The translations under genes and the position numbers were made by a program. The notes below the pieces were generated by a model. It had not been told where the DNA came from, did not search any database, and saw only the letters and a list, made by a program, of their open reading frames with translations. This document shows, in pieces, positions 1 through 9,580 of a stretch of DNA of 64,000 nucleotides. Position 1 is the first letter of the stretch. Each line of letters starts with the position of its first letter. The stretch covers positions 1-64,000 of the forward strand of contig NZ_CALMAW010000053.1 of the NCBI RefSeq assembly GCF_937859915.1, given 5' to 3'. This DNA comes from an uncultured Sphingomonas sp. (GTDB taxonomy: Bacteria; Pseudomonadota; Alphaproteobacteria; Sphingomonadales; Sphingomonadaceae).

Positions 1-301
1 GCGCGGCAGCCCTGCTGGACGACCTGCCCAAGGCGCAGTGGCTGCTCGGCGACCGCGGCTACGACGCCGACTGGTTCAGGAATGCGCTTCAGGAGAAGGG
101 CATCAAAGCGTGCATCCCGGGGCGAGATCGCGCAGCCAACCCGTCAAATACGACAAGCGCCGCTACCGAGGTCGCAGTCGGATCGAGATCATGTTCGGAC
201 GCCTGAAGGACTGGCGCCGTGTCGCTACCCGCTATGACCGATGCCCGACCGTCTTCCTGGCCGCCGTCGCGCTCGCGGCCACCGTCATCTTCTGGCTATG
301 A
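1..301 (+). pseudogene. IS5-family transposase, 3' fragment with a frameshift
   Basis: Only the C-terminal part of an IS5-type DDE transposase is inside the window. One frame encodes LLGDRGYDADWF, which carries the second catalytic Asp. It then runs into CIPGR and loses homology near base 120. The next frame continues the family C-terminus (VKYDKRRYRGR, IEIMFGRLKDWRR with the catalytic Glu, ending TVIFWL). Joining them needs about one extra base near 120-125, so the element carries a -1 type deletion between its second Asp and its Glu and is probably inactive, unless frameshifting rescues it. The likely right end of the element is just past the stop, around 301-320, but no partner inverted repeat is visible here. 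Confidence 0.8.
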
Positions 302-396
302 CCAATGGGTCCTGAGCTTAGGCCGTTCGAGTCGGTTTAGGCGCGCATCGGCACTTGCTCTTGACACACCCTCCGCGTTGCCCGGATCGATCGGTC

Positions 397-1158
397 TTAA
401 GACAATGAAAAATCGGCCGGCAGCTTGCCGAACGGCGCGATCATCGTTCGATACTGTCGTTCCGCATGTCCATAAGCTTCGCCGGCGACGCGTTCCAGTT
501 CGCGGCGGTCGCGGATGACGAGGCGGCCGCGATTGCATCGGACAAGGTGATCGCCCTCCAGAACATGCATCGTATCAGTGATGCTGGCACGACGGACGCC
601 GATCGCGTCCGCAATCTCTTCGTGGCGGACATGTAGTTCGTCACCATCGACGCGATCGTGGCGCATCAGCAGCCACCGGGCGAGATTCTGATCGAGGGAA
701 TGATCGAGGTGCGATGCAATGGCGCGCGCCATCTGCAGGATGATGGTCTGCACGAAGCTCAATAGGACCATTCTGAGGGTGCCACTCTCCCGACAGGCAT
801 CGAGGAAGCTTCGCACGCCGATCCGCAACGCCGATCCGTCATGGCCCTGAACGACAGCCGAGTGGCACGAGCGCGCACATCCAAGAAGAGCTGGCCAGCC
901 AAGCAATCCTTCATGCCCGACGACAGCAATCTCGATATGCCGGCGGCGGCCAATGCACTCCTCGACCGAGAAAATGCCCGAATTCGGGAAATAGACGAAG
1001 TCGAGCGCTTCGTCGGGTTGGATCAGCACCTCGCCGCGTTTCAGCTCAATCTCTTCGAAGTGCGGCTCCAGCAATTCCCGATCGCTGCGGTCCAAGGTCT
1101 GCAGCAGGATATTCCTGCTGGATGTCATCGTCCCAAACTGGCTCGAGCGCATCAGCAT
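397..1158 (-). CDS. Crp/Fnr-family transcriptional regulator
   Basis: The protein is about 253 aa. Its N-terminal half is a cyclic-nucleotide-binding-like beta-roll ([18 protein letters not shown], then VVGHEGLLG). A long dimerisation helix follows, then a C-terminal Crp-type winged helix ([19 protein letters not shown]). The start at 1158 is preceded by GGGGAAG at good spacing; a second Met at 1128 is possible. The ligand cannot be read from sequence; many sphingomonad and rhizobial members of this group respond to stress or oxygen and lack cAMP-binding residues. It diverges from the ferritin-like genes, with about 200 bases between the starts, so it may control them. Confidence 0.88.
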   Translation of the reverse strand: MLMRSSQFGTMTSSRNILLQTLDRSDRELLEPHFEEIELKRGEVLIQPDEALDFVYFPNSGIFSVEECIGRRRHIEIAVVGHEGLLGWPALLGCARSCHSAVVQGHDGSALRIGVRSFLDACRESGTLRMVLLSFVQTIILQMARAIASHLDHSLDQNLARWLLMRHDRVDGDELHVRHEEIADAIGVRRASITDTMHVLEGDHLVRCNRGRLVIRDRRELERVAGEAYGHAERQYRTMIAPFGKLPADFSLS

Positions 1159-1365
1159 ATCGCGAACTTCCCCAACGTTCGCCGAAGATACGCGGCAAGT
1201 GCGCTTTGGATTGAACGAGCGACAATTAAGTTCGGTCCGTTCGCGAGACATTCAATCTGCGATGGCGGAGGGCTTATGTACGCTGCCGTACCCAGCCAAG
1301 CCGCTGCTGGCGTTGCCGGGAAATCGGTGCGAGCCTTCGCCAAACAAATCAAGGGAGGCTTTCGG

Positions 1366-2313
1366 ATGACCGACCAGGACCAGATCATCGACGTGCTCGA
1401 AGATCGTGCCAAACGACGCGAGGACAGGCGATCCTTCTTCCGTGCCTTCGGCGCGGTTGCTGCGGGCGGATTGGTGGCCTCGACATTGTCGAGCGCAGCA
1501 CAGGCCGCAGCAATCAGCGATGCCGACATTCTCAACTTCGCGCTCAATCTCGAATATCTCGAGGCGCAATTCTATCATTATGCGGTGTTCGGCACCGGCC
1601 TGCCGGCCAATATCCTGACCGGGACGGGGACTCAGGGCGCCGTCATCGGCGGACGGCAGGTCGCGTTCAAGGATCCCGTCGTCGCCGCCTATGCCAAGGA
1701 AATCGCGACCGACGAGGTCAATCACGTCACGTTCCTGCGCACGCAGCTCGGCGGCTCGGCGGTATCGCAGCCGGCGATCGATGTCGGCACCGATCCCAAT
1801 GGCGCCTTCTCGAGCGCAGCACGCGCCGCCGGGCTGATCGGCGCGGGGCAGAGCTTCGATCCCTATGCCAGCGACGAGGCCTTCCTGCTCGGTGCGTTCA
1901 TCTTCGAGGACGTCGGCGTCACCGCCTATAAGGGAGCCGCGCCGCTGATCACCAACAAGACCTATACCGAGGCCGCCGCCGGCATTCTCGCCGTCGAGGC
2001 CTATCATGCCAGCATCGTCAGGACGTCGCTCTACGTGAAGGGCATCCAGACGCCGTCGCTCGGGCTGATCCAGGCGACCGAGGCGATTTCCAACGCGCGC
2101 GACAGCCTCGACGGGCCGACCGACGACGACCAGGGCATCGCGCCGATCGGCAACGCCAGCAACATCGTGCCGCTCGATGCCAACGGGCTCGCCTACAGCC
2201 GTTCGACCGGCCAGGTGCTCAACATCGTCTATCTGAACAAGGCGGCGGTCGCCAAGGGCGGCTTCTTCCCGGCGGGCATGAACGGCAACATCACGATGAG
2301 CGCCGCAAACTAA
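1366..2313 (+). CDS. Tat-exported ferritin-like protein (Ferritin_2 type)
   Basis: A 315-aa protein with a twin-arginine signal ([15 protein letters not shown]) and an AQAA-type cleavage region, followed by a four-helix ferritin-like domain. Metal-ligand-like Glu/His positions occur in [35 protein letters not shown] and [11 protein letters not shown]. The family is related to plant desiccation-associated PCC13-62 proteins, and its role in bacteria is poorly defined (metal binding or oxidative/desiccation stress). The start follows AAGGGAGG at 1352-1358; the longer upstream frame is not used. It forms a tandem pair with the next gene, which has the same architecture, and lies two genes upstream of an Mn/Fe transporter. 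Confidence 0.88.
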   Translation: MTDQDQIIDVLEDRAKRREDRRSFFRAFGAVAAGGLVASTLSSAAQAAAISDADILNFALNLEYLEAQFYHYAVFGTGLPANILTGTGTQGAVIGGRQVAFKDPVVAAYAKEIATDEVNHVTFLRTQLGGSAVSQPAIDVGTDPNGAFSSAARAAGLIGAGQSFDPYASDEAFLLGAFIFEDVGVTAYKGAAPLITNKTYTEAAAGILAVEAYHASIVRTSLYVKGIQTPSLGLIQATEAISNARDSLDGPTDDDQGIAPIGNASNIVPLDANGLAYSRSTGQVLNIVYLNKAAVAKGGFFPAGMNGNITMSAAN

Positions 2314-2339
2314 AAACGCGAGCCAAGGGAGGCATTGCC

Positions 2340-3314
2340 ATGAACCAGCATCATCTCATCGCCGAAGTGCTCGAGCGCCAGGCGCGTCGACGCGACGAAC
2401 GGCGGAAATTTCTCAAGGTAGCAGGCGCCGGCACCGCGCTGATCGCGGGCTCGTCGCTGCTCGCCGGCTGCGGCGGCGACGACAAGACTACGGCCCCGGC
2501 GCCCGCCACCGTGATCGGCGATGGCGACATCCTCAACTTCGCGCTCAACCTCGAATATCTCGAGGCGCAATTTTACGTCTATGCGACCACCGGCGCGGGG
2601 CTGCCGCAAAGCATGCTCGGCGGTACCGGCACCCAGGGCGCCGTCGCCGGCGGCCGTCAGGTCGCGTTCACCGATCCGATCGTCAAGCAATATGCCAATG
2701 AGATCGCGGGCGACGAGATGGCGCACGTCGCCTTCCTGCGCTCCGCCCTCGGCGGCGCCGCGGTCGCGCAGCCGGCGATCGACATCAGCGCGAGCGCGAC
2801 GAGCGCCTTCTCCAGCGCGGCGGTCGCCGCCGGGCTGATCACCAAGGGCCAGGTGTTCGATCCCTATGCCAGCGACGAGAATTTCCTGCTCGGCGCGTTC
2901 ATCTTCGAGGACGTCGGCGTCACCGCCTACAAGGGCGCCTCGCCGCTGATCAAGAGCAGCACCTATCTCGAGGCCGCCGCCGGAATCCTTGCAGCGGAAG
3001 CCTATCACGCCGGGCTGGTGCGCACCGTGCTCTACGGCAAGGGCATCCAGGCGCCGACGCTGATCACCGCGGCGAACAAGATCTCCGACGCACGCGACAG
3101 CCTCGACGGCCCGAGCGACGACGACCAGGGGCTCACCGATTCCTCCGGCGCCGCCAACCTCGTGCCCACCGACGGCAATTCGATCGTCTACAGCCGCACC
3201 ACCGGCCAGGTGCTCGACATCGTCTATCTGACCAACGTCGCCGCACAGAAGGGCGGCTTTTTCCCGAACGGGGTCAACGGGACGATCAACATGAGCACCG
3301 TCGGCGGCGCATGA
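2340..3314 (+). CDS. Tat-exported ferritin-like lipoprotein (Ferritin_2 type)
   Basis: A 324-aa paralogue of the preceding gene, with the same four-helix blocks ([46 protein letters not shown]). The N-terminus combines a twin-arginine motif (RRKFLKVAG) with a lipobox (LLAGC, Cys about residue 42). It is therefore predicted to be a Tat-exported lipoprotein, whereas its neighbour is soluble. The ribosome-binding site AAGGGAGG lies 26 bases after the previous stop, so the two genes are one operon. The pair suggests duplication followed by a change in localisation. Confidence 0.88.
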   Translation: MNQHHLIAEVLERQARRRDERRKFLKVAGAGTALIAGSSLLAGCGGDDKTTAPAPATVIGDGDILNFALNLEYLEAQFYVYATTGAGLPQSMLGGTGTQGAVAGGRQVAFTDPIVKQYANEIAGDEMAHVAFLRSALGGAAVAQPAIDISASATSAFSSAAVAAGLITKGQVFDPYASDENFLLGAFIFEDVGVTAYKGASPLIKSSTYLEAAAGILAAEAYHAGLVRTVLYGKGIQAPTLITAANKISDARDSLDGPSDDDQGLTDSSGAANLVPTDGNSIVYSRTTGQVLDIVYLTNVAAQKGGFFPNGVNGTINMSTVGGA

Positions 3315-3369
3315 ACGCGACTGCGGGGCGGTTCACGCCGTCCCGCAGGCCAGGATGGGAGGGGTGGAC

Positions 3370-4713
3370 ATGAATGCGCTTGTAGCCCTCGACATACCCG
3401 TCGACATCCGCCGGCCCGCGCCGCAGGGTGCCAGCTTGTCGGAGGTCAATCGCTCGATCGCCGTGCCGCAGGGCAAGGGCGCGTTCTGGCGTAAGCTCGC
3501 CGCCTTCTCCGGCCCCGGCTACCTCGTCGCGGTCGGCTATATGGACCCGGGCAATTGGGCGACCGACGTCGCCGGCGGCTCGGCCTATGGCTATGAACTT
3601 CTCTCTGTCGTGCTCGTCGCCAATTTCATGGCGATGCTGCTCCAGGCGCTGTCGGCGCGGCTTGGCATCGTCACCGGGCTCGATCTCGCCCAGGCCTGCC
3701 GCCAGCATTATGGCCGGCGCACCCGCGTCGCGCTGTGGCTGCTGTGCGAAGTGGCGATCGTCGCCTGCGATCTCGCCGAGGTGATTGGCACCGCGATCGC
3801 GCTGCAACTGCTGTTCCACATTCCGATGGTGATCGGCGTCTGCCTCACCGCCGCCGACGTGCTGATCGTGCTGGCGCTGCAGAAGCACGGCTTCCGCAAG
3901 CTCGAGACGTTCATCATCGCGCTGCTCGGGCTGATCGCGGGCTGCTTCATCGTCGAGCTGATCCTCGCTCAGCCGCTGGTCGCCGGGATCGCCGGCGGGT
4001 TCGTACCGCATGCCGATATTCTCACCAACCCAGGCACGCTGTATCTCGCGATCGGCATTCTCGGCGCGACGGTGATGCCGCACAATCTCTACCTTCACTC
4101 GTCGATCGTGCAGACGCGGCGGTTCGAGCGCTCGCCCCAAGGCAAGGCCGAGGCGGTCAAGCTCGCGACGATCGACAGCACGGTCGCACTGATGCTCGCC
4201 TTCGGCATCAACGCCGCGATCCTGATCCTGGCGGCCTCGACCTTCCACAAAGCCGGCATGACCGACGTCGCCGAGATTCAGGACGCCTTCCGCATGCTCA
4301 GCCCGCTGATGGGCGCGGGCGCGGCGAGCGTTTTGTTCGCGGTCGCGCTGCTTGCCTCGGGGCAGAACTCGACAATCACCGGCACGCTCGCCGGGCAGAT
4401 CGTGATGGAGGGCTTCGTCGACCTCAAGATGCCGGCCTGGAGCCGCCGGCTGATCACGCGGCTGCTCGCGGTGATCCCCGCGGCCGTCGTCGCGGCGATC
4501 TATGGGGCCAATGGCTCGGCCAGGATGCTCGTGCTCAGTCAGGTCGTGCTCAGCCTGCAACTGCCGTTCGCGGTGGTACCGCTGGTGCGGTTCACTTCCG
4601 ACAGCGCGATGATGGGCCGCTTCGCGAGCCGCGGCGTGCTCAAATGGGGTGCATGGGCGGTCGCGTTTGCGGTGATCGGGCTCAACCTCGTGCTGCTGGG
4701 AAGCCTGTGGTGA
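3370..4713 (+). CDS. mntH: Nramp-family Mn2+/Fe2+ transporter
   Basis: A polytopic membrane protein of 447 aa with the Nramp metal-site signatures: [11 protein letters not shown] in TM1 and [13 protein letters not shown] in TM6. It imports divalent metal ions with protons. The start at 3370 was chosen because GGGAGGGG precedes it at good spacing; an ATG 15 bases upstream has no such site. It lies 55 bases after the ferritin-like pair, consistent with a metal-handling role. Its TGA overlaps the GTG start of the next gene, which begins a type IV secretion cluster, an unusual junction. Confidence 0.93.
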   Translation: MNALVALDIPVDIRRPAPQGASLSEVNRSIAVPQGKGAFWRKLAAFSGPGYLVAVGYMDPGNWATDVAGGSAYGYELLSVVLVANFMAMLLQALSARLGIVTGLDLAQACRQHYGRRTRVALWLLCEVAIVACDLAEVIGTAIALQLLFHIPMVIGVCLTAADVLIVLALQKHGFRKLETFIIALLGLIAGCFIVELILAQPLVAGIAGGFVPHADILTNPGTLYLAIGILGATVMPHNLYLHSSIVQTRRFERSPQGKAEAVKLATIDSTVALMLAFGINAAILILAASTFHKAGMTDVAEIQDAFRMLSPLMGAGAASVLFAVALLASGQNSTITGTLAGQIVMEGFVDLKMPAWSRRLITRLLAVIPAAVVAAIYGANGSARMLVLSQVVLSLQLPFAVVPLVRFTSDSAMMGRFASRGVLKWGAWAVAFAVIGLNLVLLGSLW

Positions 4714-5357
4714 GGCGCGTCGTCGGCCTCGGAGCGATCGCGATGGCGGCTACGCTAGGCGTCGGTGCGGCGCATGCGGACGTGTTCGAGGTCGCCGGCG
4801 ACGGCGCAGTGAAGACGCGTTCGGGCGTGGCGGCGGTCGTCTGGACCGAGGATGTCGCGACGATCGCGGGCGACACGCCGGAGGCCGCGCCGGAGGTGCC
4901 GGCCGCCGCGGTCACGCTGGTCGAGGCGCCGGCAATGCCGGCGGGCTACGCGCAATCGCTGGCGATGGCCGCGTCGCAATACCGGCTCAGCCCCGATCTG
5001 CTGGCGGCACTGGTCGGGCGCGAGAGCGGCTGGCGGTCAACCGCGCTGTCGACCAAGGGCGCGATCGGACTGACCCAGCTGATGCCCGCGACCGCGCGCG
5101 CGATGCAGGTCGATCCGCGCGACGCGGCCGCCAATCTTGCCGGGGGCGCCCGCTATCTGCGCCAGATGCTCGATCTGTTCGATGGCGACGTCGAGCGCGC
5201 ACTGGCCGCCTATAACGCCGGTCCCGGCCGCGTGCTGCGCGCGGGCGGCGTCCCCGCCATCGCCGAGACCCGCGCCTATGTCTCGACCATCATCGGCCGG
5301 CTGGGCGCCGTCTCGTCCGCCGTACCCACCGTCATCAGCCTAGGAGTGATACGATGA
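4710..5357 (+). CDS. virB1: VirB1-like lytic transglycosylase
   Basis: A 215-aa exported protein with an N-terminal signal peptide ([16 protein letters not shown]) and an SLT domain in the C-terminal half. The domain has the catalytic Glu in GRESGWRS, then [13 protein letters not shown] and [10 protein letters not shown]. It would open the peptidoglycan for assembly of the secretion channel. The start is a GTG overlapping the mntH stop (GTGA), with GGGAAG upstream. Its own stop overlaps the next start (ATGA), so it is translationally coupled on both sides. General cell-wall turnover is possible, but its position ahead of virB2 argues for VirB1. Confidence 0.87.
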   Translation: MRRVVGLGAIAMAATLGVGAAHADVFEVAGDGAVKTRSGVAAVVWTEDVATIAGDTPEAAPEVPAAAVTLVEAPAMPAGYAQSLAMAASQYRLSPDLLAALVGRESGWRSTALSTKGAIGLTQLMPATARAMQVDPRDAAANLAGGARYLRQMLDLFDGDVERALAAYNAGPGRVLRAGGVPAIAETRAYVSTIIGRLGAVSSAVPTVISLGVIR

Positions 5358-5656
5358 TCAAACGTGCGATGGCGCTCGCCGCGCTGCTGTCGCCGAGCGC
5401 GGCCTTTGCGCAGGCTGCGGCTGACCCGGCGGGCTCGGGCCCGATCGTGGCGGCGCTCGGCTGGCTTCAGGGTACGCTGCTCGGCAACGTCGCAACCGCG
5501 GTCGCGGTCATCGCGGTCGCGATGGTCGGCTTCATGATGCTGACCGGCCGCATGAACTGGCGCTTCGGCGCGACCGTGATCGTCGGCTGCTTCGTCCTGT
5601 TCGGTGCCTCGGCAATCGTCACCGGCATCCAGTCCACCGCGGCGGTGACCCACTGA
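5354..5656 (+). CDS. virB2: VirB2/TrbC-like pilin
   Basis: A 100-aa protein with a signal peptide (MALAALLSPSAAFAQ), then two hydrophobic segments separated by a short polar loop containing GRMNWRFG. This is the layout of VirB2/TrbC pilin subunits that form the type IV secretion pilus. Mature length and the position between virB1 and virB3 support the call. The start overlaps the previous stop, and the next gene starts on the last base of its stop codon. Confidence 0.87.
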   Translation: MIKRAMALAALLSPSAAFAQAAADPAGSGPIVAALGWLQGTLLGNVATAVAVIAVAMVGFMMLTGRMNWRFGATVIVGCFVLFGASAIVTGIQSTAAVTH

Positions 5657-5934
5657 TGCTGGCGCGCGCGCCCGTATTTCGCGCGCTGACGCGTCCGCAG
5701 ATGTTCGCGGGCGTGACCTACAGCTTCTTCGTGATCAACGCGGCGGTGACCACCGAGGCGTTCCTGATGACGCGCAGCTTCCTGGCCTTGCCCGTCGCGC
5801 TCGTCGTCCACGGCGCCGGCTATCTCGCCTGCCTGCGCGAGCCACGCATCTTCGATCTCTGGCTCACCAAGGTCAGCCGCTGCCCGCGCGTCCGCAACTG
5901 GAAGCGCTGGGGCTGCAACAGCTACGCGCCATGA
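5656..5934 (+). CDS. virB3: VirB3-like inner-membrane protein
   Basis: A 92-aa protein with one or two N-terminal membrane segments (FAGVTYSFFVINAAVTTEAF and FLALPVALVVHGAGYLACL). A basic C-terminal tail with REPRIFDLWLTK is typical of VirB3/TrbD, which associates with VirB4 at the inner membrane. It sits between virB2 and virB4, with overlapping stop and start codons. Confidence 0.87.
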   Translation: MLARAPVFRALTRPQMFAGVTYSFFVINAAVTTEAFLMTRSFLALPVALVVHGAGYLACLREPRIFDLWLTKVSRCPRVRNWKRWGCNSYAP

Positions 5935-5954
5935 CGGCGCAGAAGGGGGACGGA

Positions 5955-8369
5955 ATGTCTCGTCCGAAGCAGAAGTGGATCGGCCCCGCGGCATGGGGCG
6001 CGAAGGAAGCCAAGGCGGGCGACCGGCTGCCCTACGCGCGCCATCTCGACGCGCACATGCTACGGCTGCGCGACGGATCGCTGATGCGGATGATCCAGGT
6101 GCCCGGCCTGCCGTTCGAAACCGAGGATTCGGACGCGCTCGACCATCATCTCGGCGTCCGCGAGACGATGCTGCGCTCGGTGCTCGACGCGCGCTTCGTC
6201 GTCTATCATCACGTCATCCGCAGGCGGGTCGCGGTCGCGCTCGACAATGGCTTCGACGAACCCTTCGCCGCGCTGGTCAACGCCCGCTGGCAGGCCCGGC
6301 TCGACGAGCGCCGGCTGTTCGTCAACGAGCAGGTCGTGACACTTCTGCGGCGCCCCGCGCGCGGCAAGACCGGCTGGGCCGATCGCCTGCGCCGCAAATT
6401 CGCCGGCAGCGAGGCCGAGACCGACATCGGCGATGCGCGCGCGCTCGATGCGGCGTGCACGGCGCTGATGGCGGCGCTCGAGCCCTATGGCGCGCGGGCG
6501 CTCGGCGTCTACGATGGCGCCGGGGGACGCTGTTCCGAGCCGCTCGAGATGCTGTCCGCGATCTACAATGGCGAGATGCGCCCGGTGCTGCTGCCCGAGG
6601 ACGATGTCGATCTCGGCCACCACATTCCCTATGCGCGGGTCAGCTTCGGGCTCGAGGCGATCGAGGCGCGGCGCGCGGCCGGGCGCGACTTTGCCGGCAT
6701 GCTCTCAATCAAGGACTATCCCGATGCGACCCGCGCCGGGCTGATCGACAATATCCTGCGCCTGCCGCACGAACTGGTGCTGACCGAAAGCTTCGCGCCC
6801 GCCGACCGCCAGGTCGCGCGCGAACGGATCGATCTCGCCATTCGCCGCCTGCGCTCGGCCGACGAGGAGGCCGGGGCCGAACGCCGCGAGATGCTCGCGG
6901 CGCGCGACGCGCTGGGTGCGGGCCAGGCCGGGTTCGGCGACCACCACCTCTCCCTGCTGGTCCGGGCTGCGGACATCACCGCGCTTGACGGGGCGATGGC
7001 GTCCGCCGGCGCCGCGCTCGCCGACATCGGCGCGGTCGCGGTGCGCGAGGACTTGAACCTCGAACCTTGTTTCTGGGGCCAGTTCCCGGGCAACGAGGCC
7101 TATATCGTCCGTCGCGCGCTGATCTCGACCGCCAACGCCGCGGGCTTCCTGTCGCTGCATGGGCTGCCGATCGGGCGCGGACAGGGCAATCATTGGGGCG
7201 AGGCGGTCACCGTGCTCGAGACCACCGCCGCCACGCCCTATTTCTTCAATTTCCACGAGGGCGATCTCGGGCACTTCACGGTCATCGGCCCGTCGGGCTC
7301 GGGCAAGACCGTGGTGCTCAACTTCCTCGCCGCGCAGGCGCAGCGCTTCACGCCGCGCACCATCCTGTTCGACAAGGATCGCGGCGCCGAGATCTTCCTG
7401 CGCGCCTCCGGGGGCACCTACAGCCGCCTGCTGCCGGGCGAGCCGAGCGGGCTCAATCCGCTCCAGCTGCCCGACAGCGCGGTCAACCGTGCTTTCCTGC
7501 GCGACTGGCTGGGCGTGATGCTGCAGGTCGACGGTCCCCAGGAGACCGCGACGATCGCCGCCGCGGTCGATGCCTGTTTCGACGCCGAACCCGCATTCCG
7601 CCGCCTGCGCTATTTCCGCGAACTGCTCGGCGGCGCGCGTCGGCCCGAGCCCGGCGACCTCGGATCGCGGCTCGAGCCGTGGATCGGCAATGGCGCGCAG
7701 GCGTGGCTGTTCGACAACGCTGCCGACCGGCTCGATCTCGAGGCGCGGATCATCGGCTTCGACATGACCGCGCTGCTCGACAGCCCGGTGCTGCGCACGC
7801 CGGCGATGATGTATCTCTTCCACCGCATCGACGAGCGGCTCGACGGCGAGCCCGCGATGATCCTGATCGACGAGGGCTGGAAGGCGCTCGACGACGCGGT
7901 GTTCGCCGCGCGCATCCGCGACTGGCTGAAGACGCTGCGCAAGCGCAACGCGATCGTCGGCTTCGCGACCCAGTCCGCGCGCGACGCGCTCGACAGCCGG
8001 ATCGCCTCCGCGCTGGTCGAACAGACCGCGACGATGATCTTCACGCCCAATCCCAAGGCGCGCGCGGAGGATTATTGCCAGGGCTTCGGCCTGTCCGAGC
8101 ATGAACTCGAACTGATCCGACAGCTGCCCGCGCACAGCCGCTGCTTCCTTGTCCGCCATGCCAATCATTCGGTGGTGGCGCGGCTCGATCTCGCCGGTCA
8201 GCCCGATCTGCTGACCGTGCTGTCGGGCCGCGAAGCCAGCGTCCGTCGGCTCGACATGCTGCGCGGCCAGGTCGGCGACGAACCCGCGCGCTGGTATCCG
8301 CTGCTGACCGGCCAGCCCTGGCCGGCGGGTGAGCCGGACGCGCCGCCCTATGCCGAGGCAGCCGAGTGA
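5955..8369 (+). CDS. virB4: VirB4 ATPase of a type IV secretion system
   Basis: An approximately 804-aa cytoplasmic ATPase. A CagE/TrbE/VirB4 N-terminal domain is followed by a RecA-like ATPase with Walker A GPSGSGKT at residues 445-452, Walker B-like AMILIDEGWKAL, and GFATQSARDAL. It energises pilus assembly and substrate transfer. An ATG at 5931 overlaps the virB3 stop but has no ribosome-binding site. The ATG at 5955 follows GAAGGGGGA, so I use it. Full length; all key motifs are present. Confidence 0.94.
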   Translation: MSRPKQKWIGPAAWGAKEAKAGDRLPYARHLDAHMLRLRDGSLMRMIQVPGLPFETEDSDALDHHLGVRETMLRSVLDARFVVYHHVIRRRVAVALDNGFDEPFAALVNARWQARLDERRLFVNEQVVTLLRRPARGKTGWADRLRRKFAGSEAETDIGDARALDAACTALMAALEPYGARALGVYDGAGGRCSEPLEMLSAIYNGEMRPVLLPEDDVDLGHHIPYARVSFGLEAIEARRAAGRDFAGMLSIKDYPDATRAGLIDNILRLPHELVLTESFAPADRQVARERIDLAIRRLRSADEEAGAERREMLAARDALGAGQAGFGDHHLSLLVRAADITALDGAMASAGAALADIGAVAVREDLNLEPCFWGQFPGNEAYIVRRALISTANAAGFLSLHGLPIGRGQGNHWGEAVTVLETTAATPYFFNFHEGDLGHFTVIGPSGSGKTVVLNFLAAQAQRFTPRTILFDKDRGAEIFLRASGGTYSRLLPGEPSGLNPLQLPDSAVNRAFLRDWLGVMLQVDGPQETATIAAAVDACFDAEPAFRRLRYFRELLGGARRPEPGDLGSRLEPWIGNGAQAWLFDNAADRLDLEARIIGFDMTALLDSPVLRTPAMMYLFHRIDERLDGEPAMILIDEGWKALDDAVFAARIRDWLKTLRKRNAIVGFATQSARDALDSRIASALVEQTATMIFTPNPKARAEDYCQGFGLSEHELELIRQLPAHSRCFLVRHANHSVVARLDLAGQPDLLTVLSGREASVRRLDMLRGQVGDEPARWYPLLTGQPWPAGEPDAPPYAEAAE

Positions 8370-9580
8370 TCGCCTGCCCCTCCTTGATGTCGGGCGGCTC
8401 GGCCGGCATCTCCGCCGCGCTGCGCAGCGTCGACTGCCGCACCGGCGAGGCGACCGCCTATGCCTTCGGCCGGCTGTTCGGCGCCGACGGGCGGCTGCTG
8501 ACCGCGCTGACTCTGCTGCTGACCATCTATGTCGCGCTGTTTGCGATCGGCCTTCTCACCGGCCGCACCCGGATCGGCGTCGCGGCGCTGACCCCGCGGA
8601 TGCTGACGCTTGGGCTGGTGCTGACCTTCGCGACGTCGTGGGCGGCCTATCAGAATGTCGTCTGGACGCTGGCGACCGGCGCGCCGGATCAGGTCGCGAC
8701 GCTGGTCGCGGGTACGCACGGCTCGGCGACCACCGCCTTCGCCGATCGTCTCGACCGTCTGTTCGCCGCGGTCGCCGACGCCGCGCAGGCGGCCGCCAAG
8801 CCCGCACCGACGACCGAGACCGGGATCACGCCGGCGACGACGCTGGTCGGCGGCTTCTCCGCCTCGACCGTGCTGTGGCTGTCGGCCCTGCTGCTGCTGC
8901 TCGGCACCGTCGGCGTGCTGGTCACGTCGAAGATCGCGCTCGCCGCCATGCTCGCGCTGGGGCCCGTGTTCATCGTGCTGTCGCTGTTCAAGGGGACGCG
9001 CGGCCTGTTCGAGGGCTGGCTGAAGGGCGTCGTGCTGTTCGCCTGCGTGCCGCTGTTCGCGGTGCTGATCGGTGGCGGCGCGGTGGTCGCGATGGAACCG
9101 ATCGTCAGCGGCATCGCGGGCGAGGGCGGTCAGCCGTCGAGCCGCGCGGTCGCGGTGCTGTTTCTCGGCAGCAGCGTCTATTGCGCGCTGCTGGTGATGG
9201 CGATCAAGACCGCGACGACTCTAGTGTCGGGCTGGCGCCTGTTCGGCGCCGATCGCGACCTCCGGGATAGCGTCGCCGCCTCCGGCTCCGCCACGTCCGT
9301 GTCCGGCGCGCCGCCGATGCTGATCCAGGGTGGCGCCGCGCGCGGTCCCTCGTCATCGCCCAGCGACGAGCGCGTCCGCGGCATCGTCGCCTCGCTGCCG
9401 GCACCGGCCGACAGCAGCGGCGGATCGGGCGGCGGCATGGGACGCGCCCGCCAGTCGGCGCAGGTCATCCCGATCGCGGGGGCTGCGCCGCCGCCCGCCC
9501 GCATCGATCATCGTGTCCAGGGTCTCGGCAGTCGCTTCCGCGCGCAGCCCGCTGTCCGTTCGAAGGAGCAGATCTCGTGA
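8366..9580 (+). CDS. virB6: VirB6/TrbL-like polytopic channel protein
   Basis: A 404-aa inner-membrane protein with five or more hydrophobic segments (LLTALTLLLTIYVALFAIGL, VLWLSALLLLLGTVGVLV, LAAMLALGPVFIVLSLF and others) and a long Ser/Gly/Ala/Pro-rich cytoplasmic tail. ALGPVFIVLSLFKGTRGLFEGWL matches the conserved VirB6/TrbL core. It starts with GTG overlapping the virB4 stop. The next gene is virB9, so virB8, which usually follows virB6, is absent. Confidence 0.88.
   Translation: MIACPSLMSGGSAGISAALRSVDCRTGEATAYAFGRLFGADGRLLTALTLLLTIYVALFAIGLLTGRTRIGVAALTPRMLTLGLVLTFATSWAAYQNVVWTLATGAPDQVATLVAGTHGSATTAFADRLDRLFAAVADAAQAAAKPAPTTETGITPATTLVGGFSASTVLWLSALLLLLGTVGVLVTSKIALAAMLALGPVFIVLSLFKGTRGLFEGWLKGVVLFACVPLFAVLIGGGAVVAMEPIVSGIAGEGGQPSSRAVAVLFLGSSVYCALLVMAIKTATTLVSGWRLFGADRDLRDSVAASGSATSVSGAPPMLIQGGAARGPSSSPSDERVRGIVASLPAPADSSGGSGGGMGRARQSAQVIPIAGAAPPPARIDHRVQGLGSRFRAQPAVRSKEQIS

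Noticed and set aside
3735-4709. Long open frame overlapping mntH, in frame with the transglycosylase gene
   Set aside because: The translation is Arg/Asp/Ala-rich shadow sequence; the real gene starts at the GTG at 4710 with a signal peptide.
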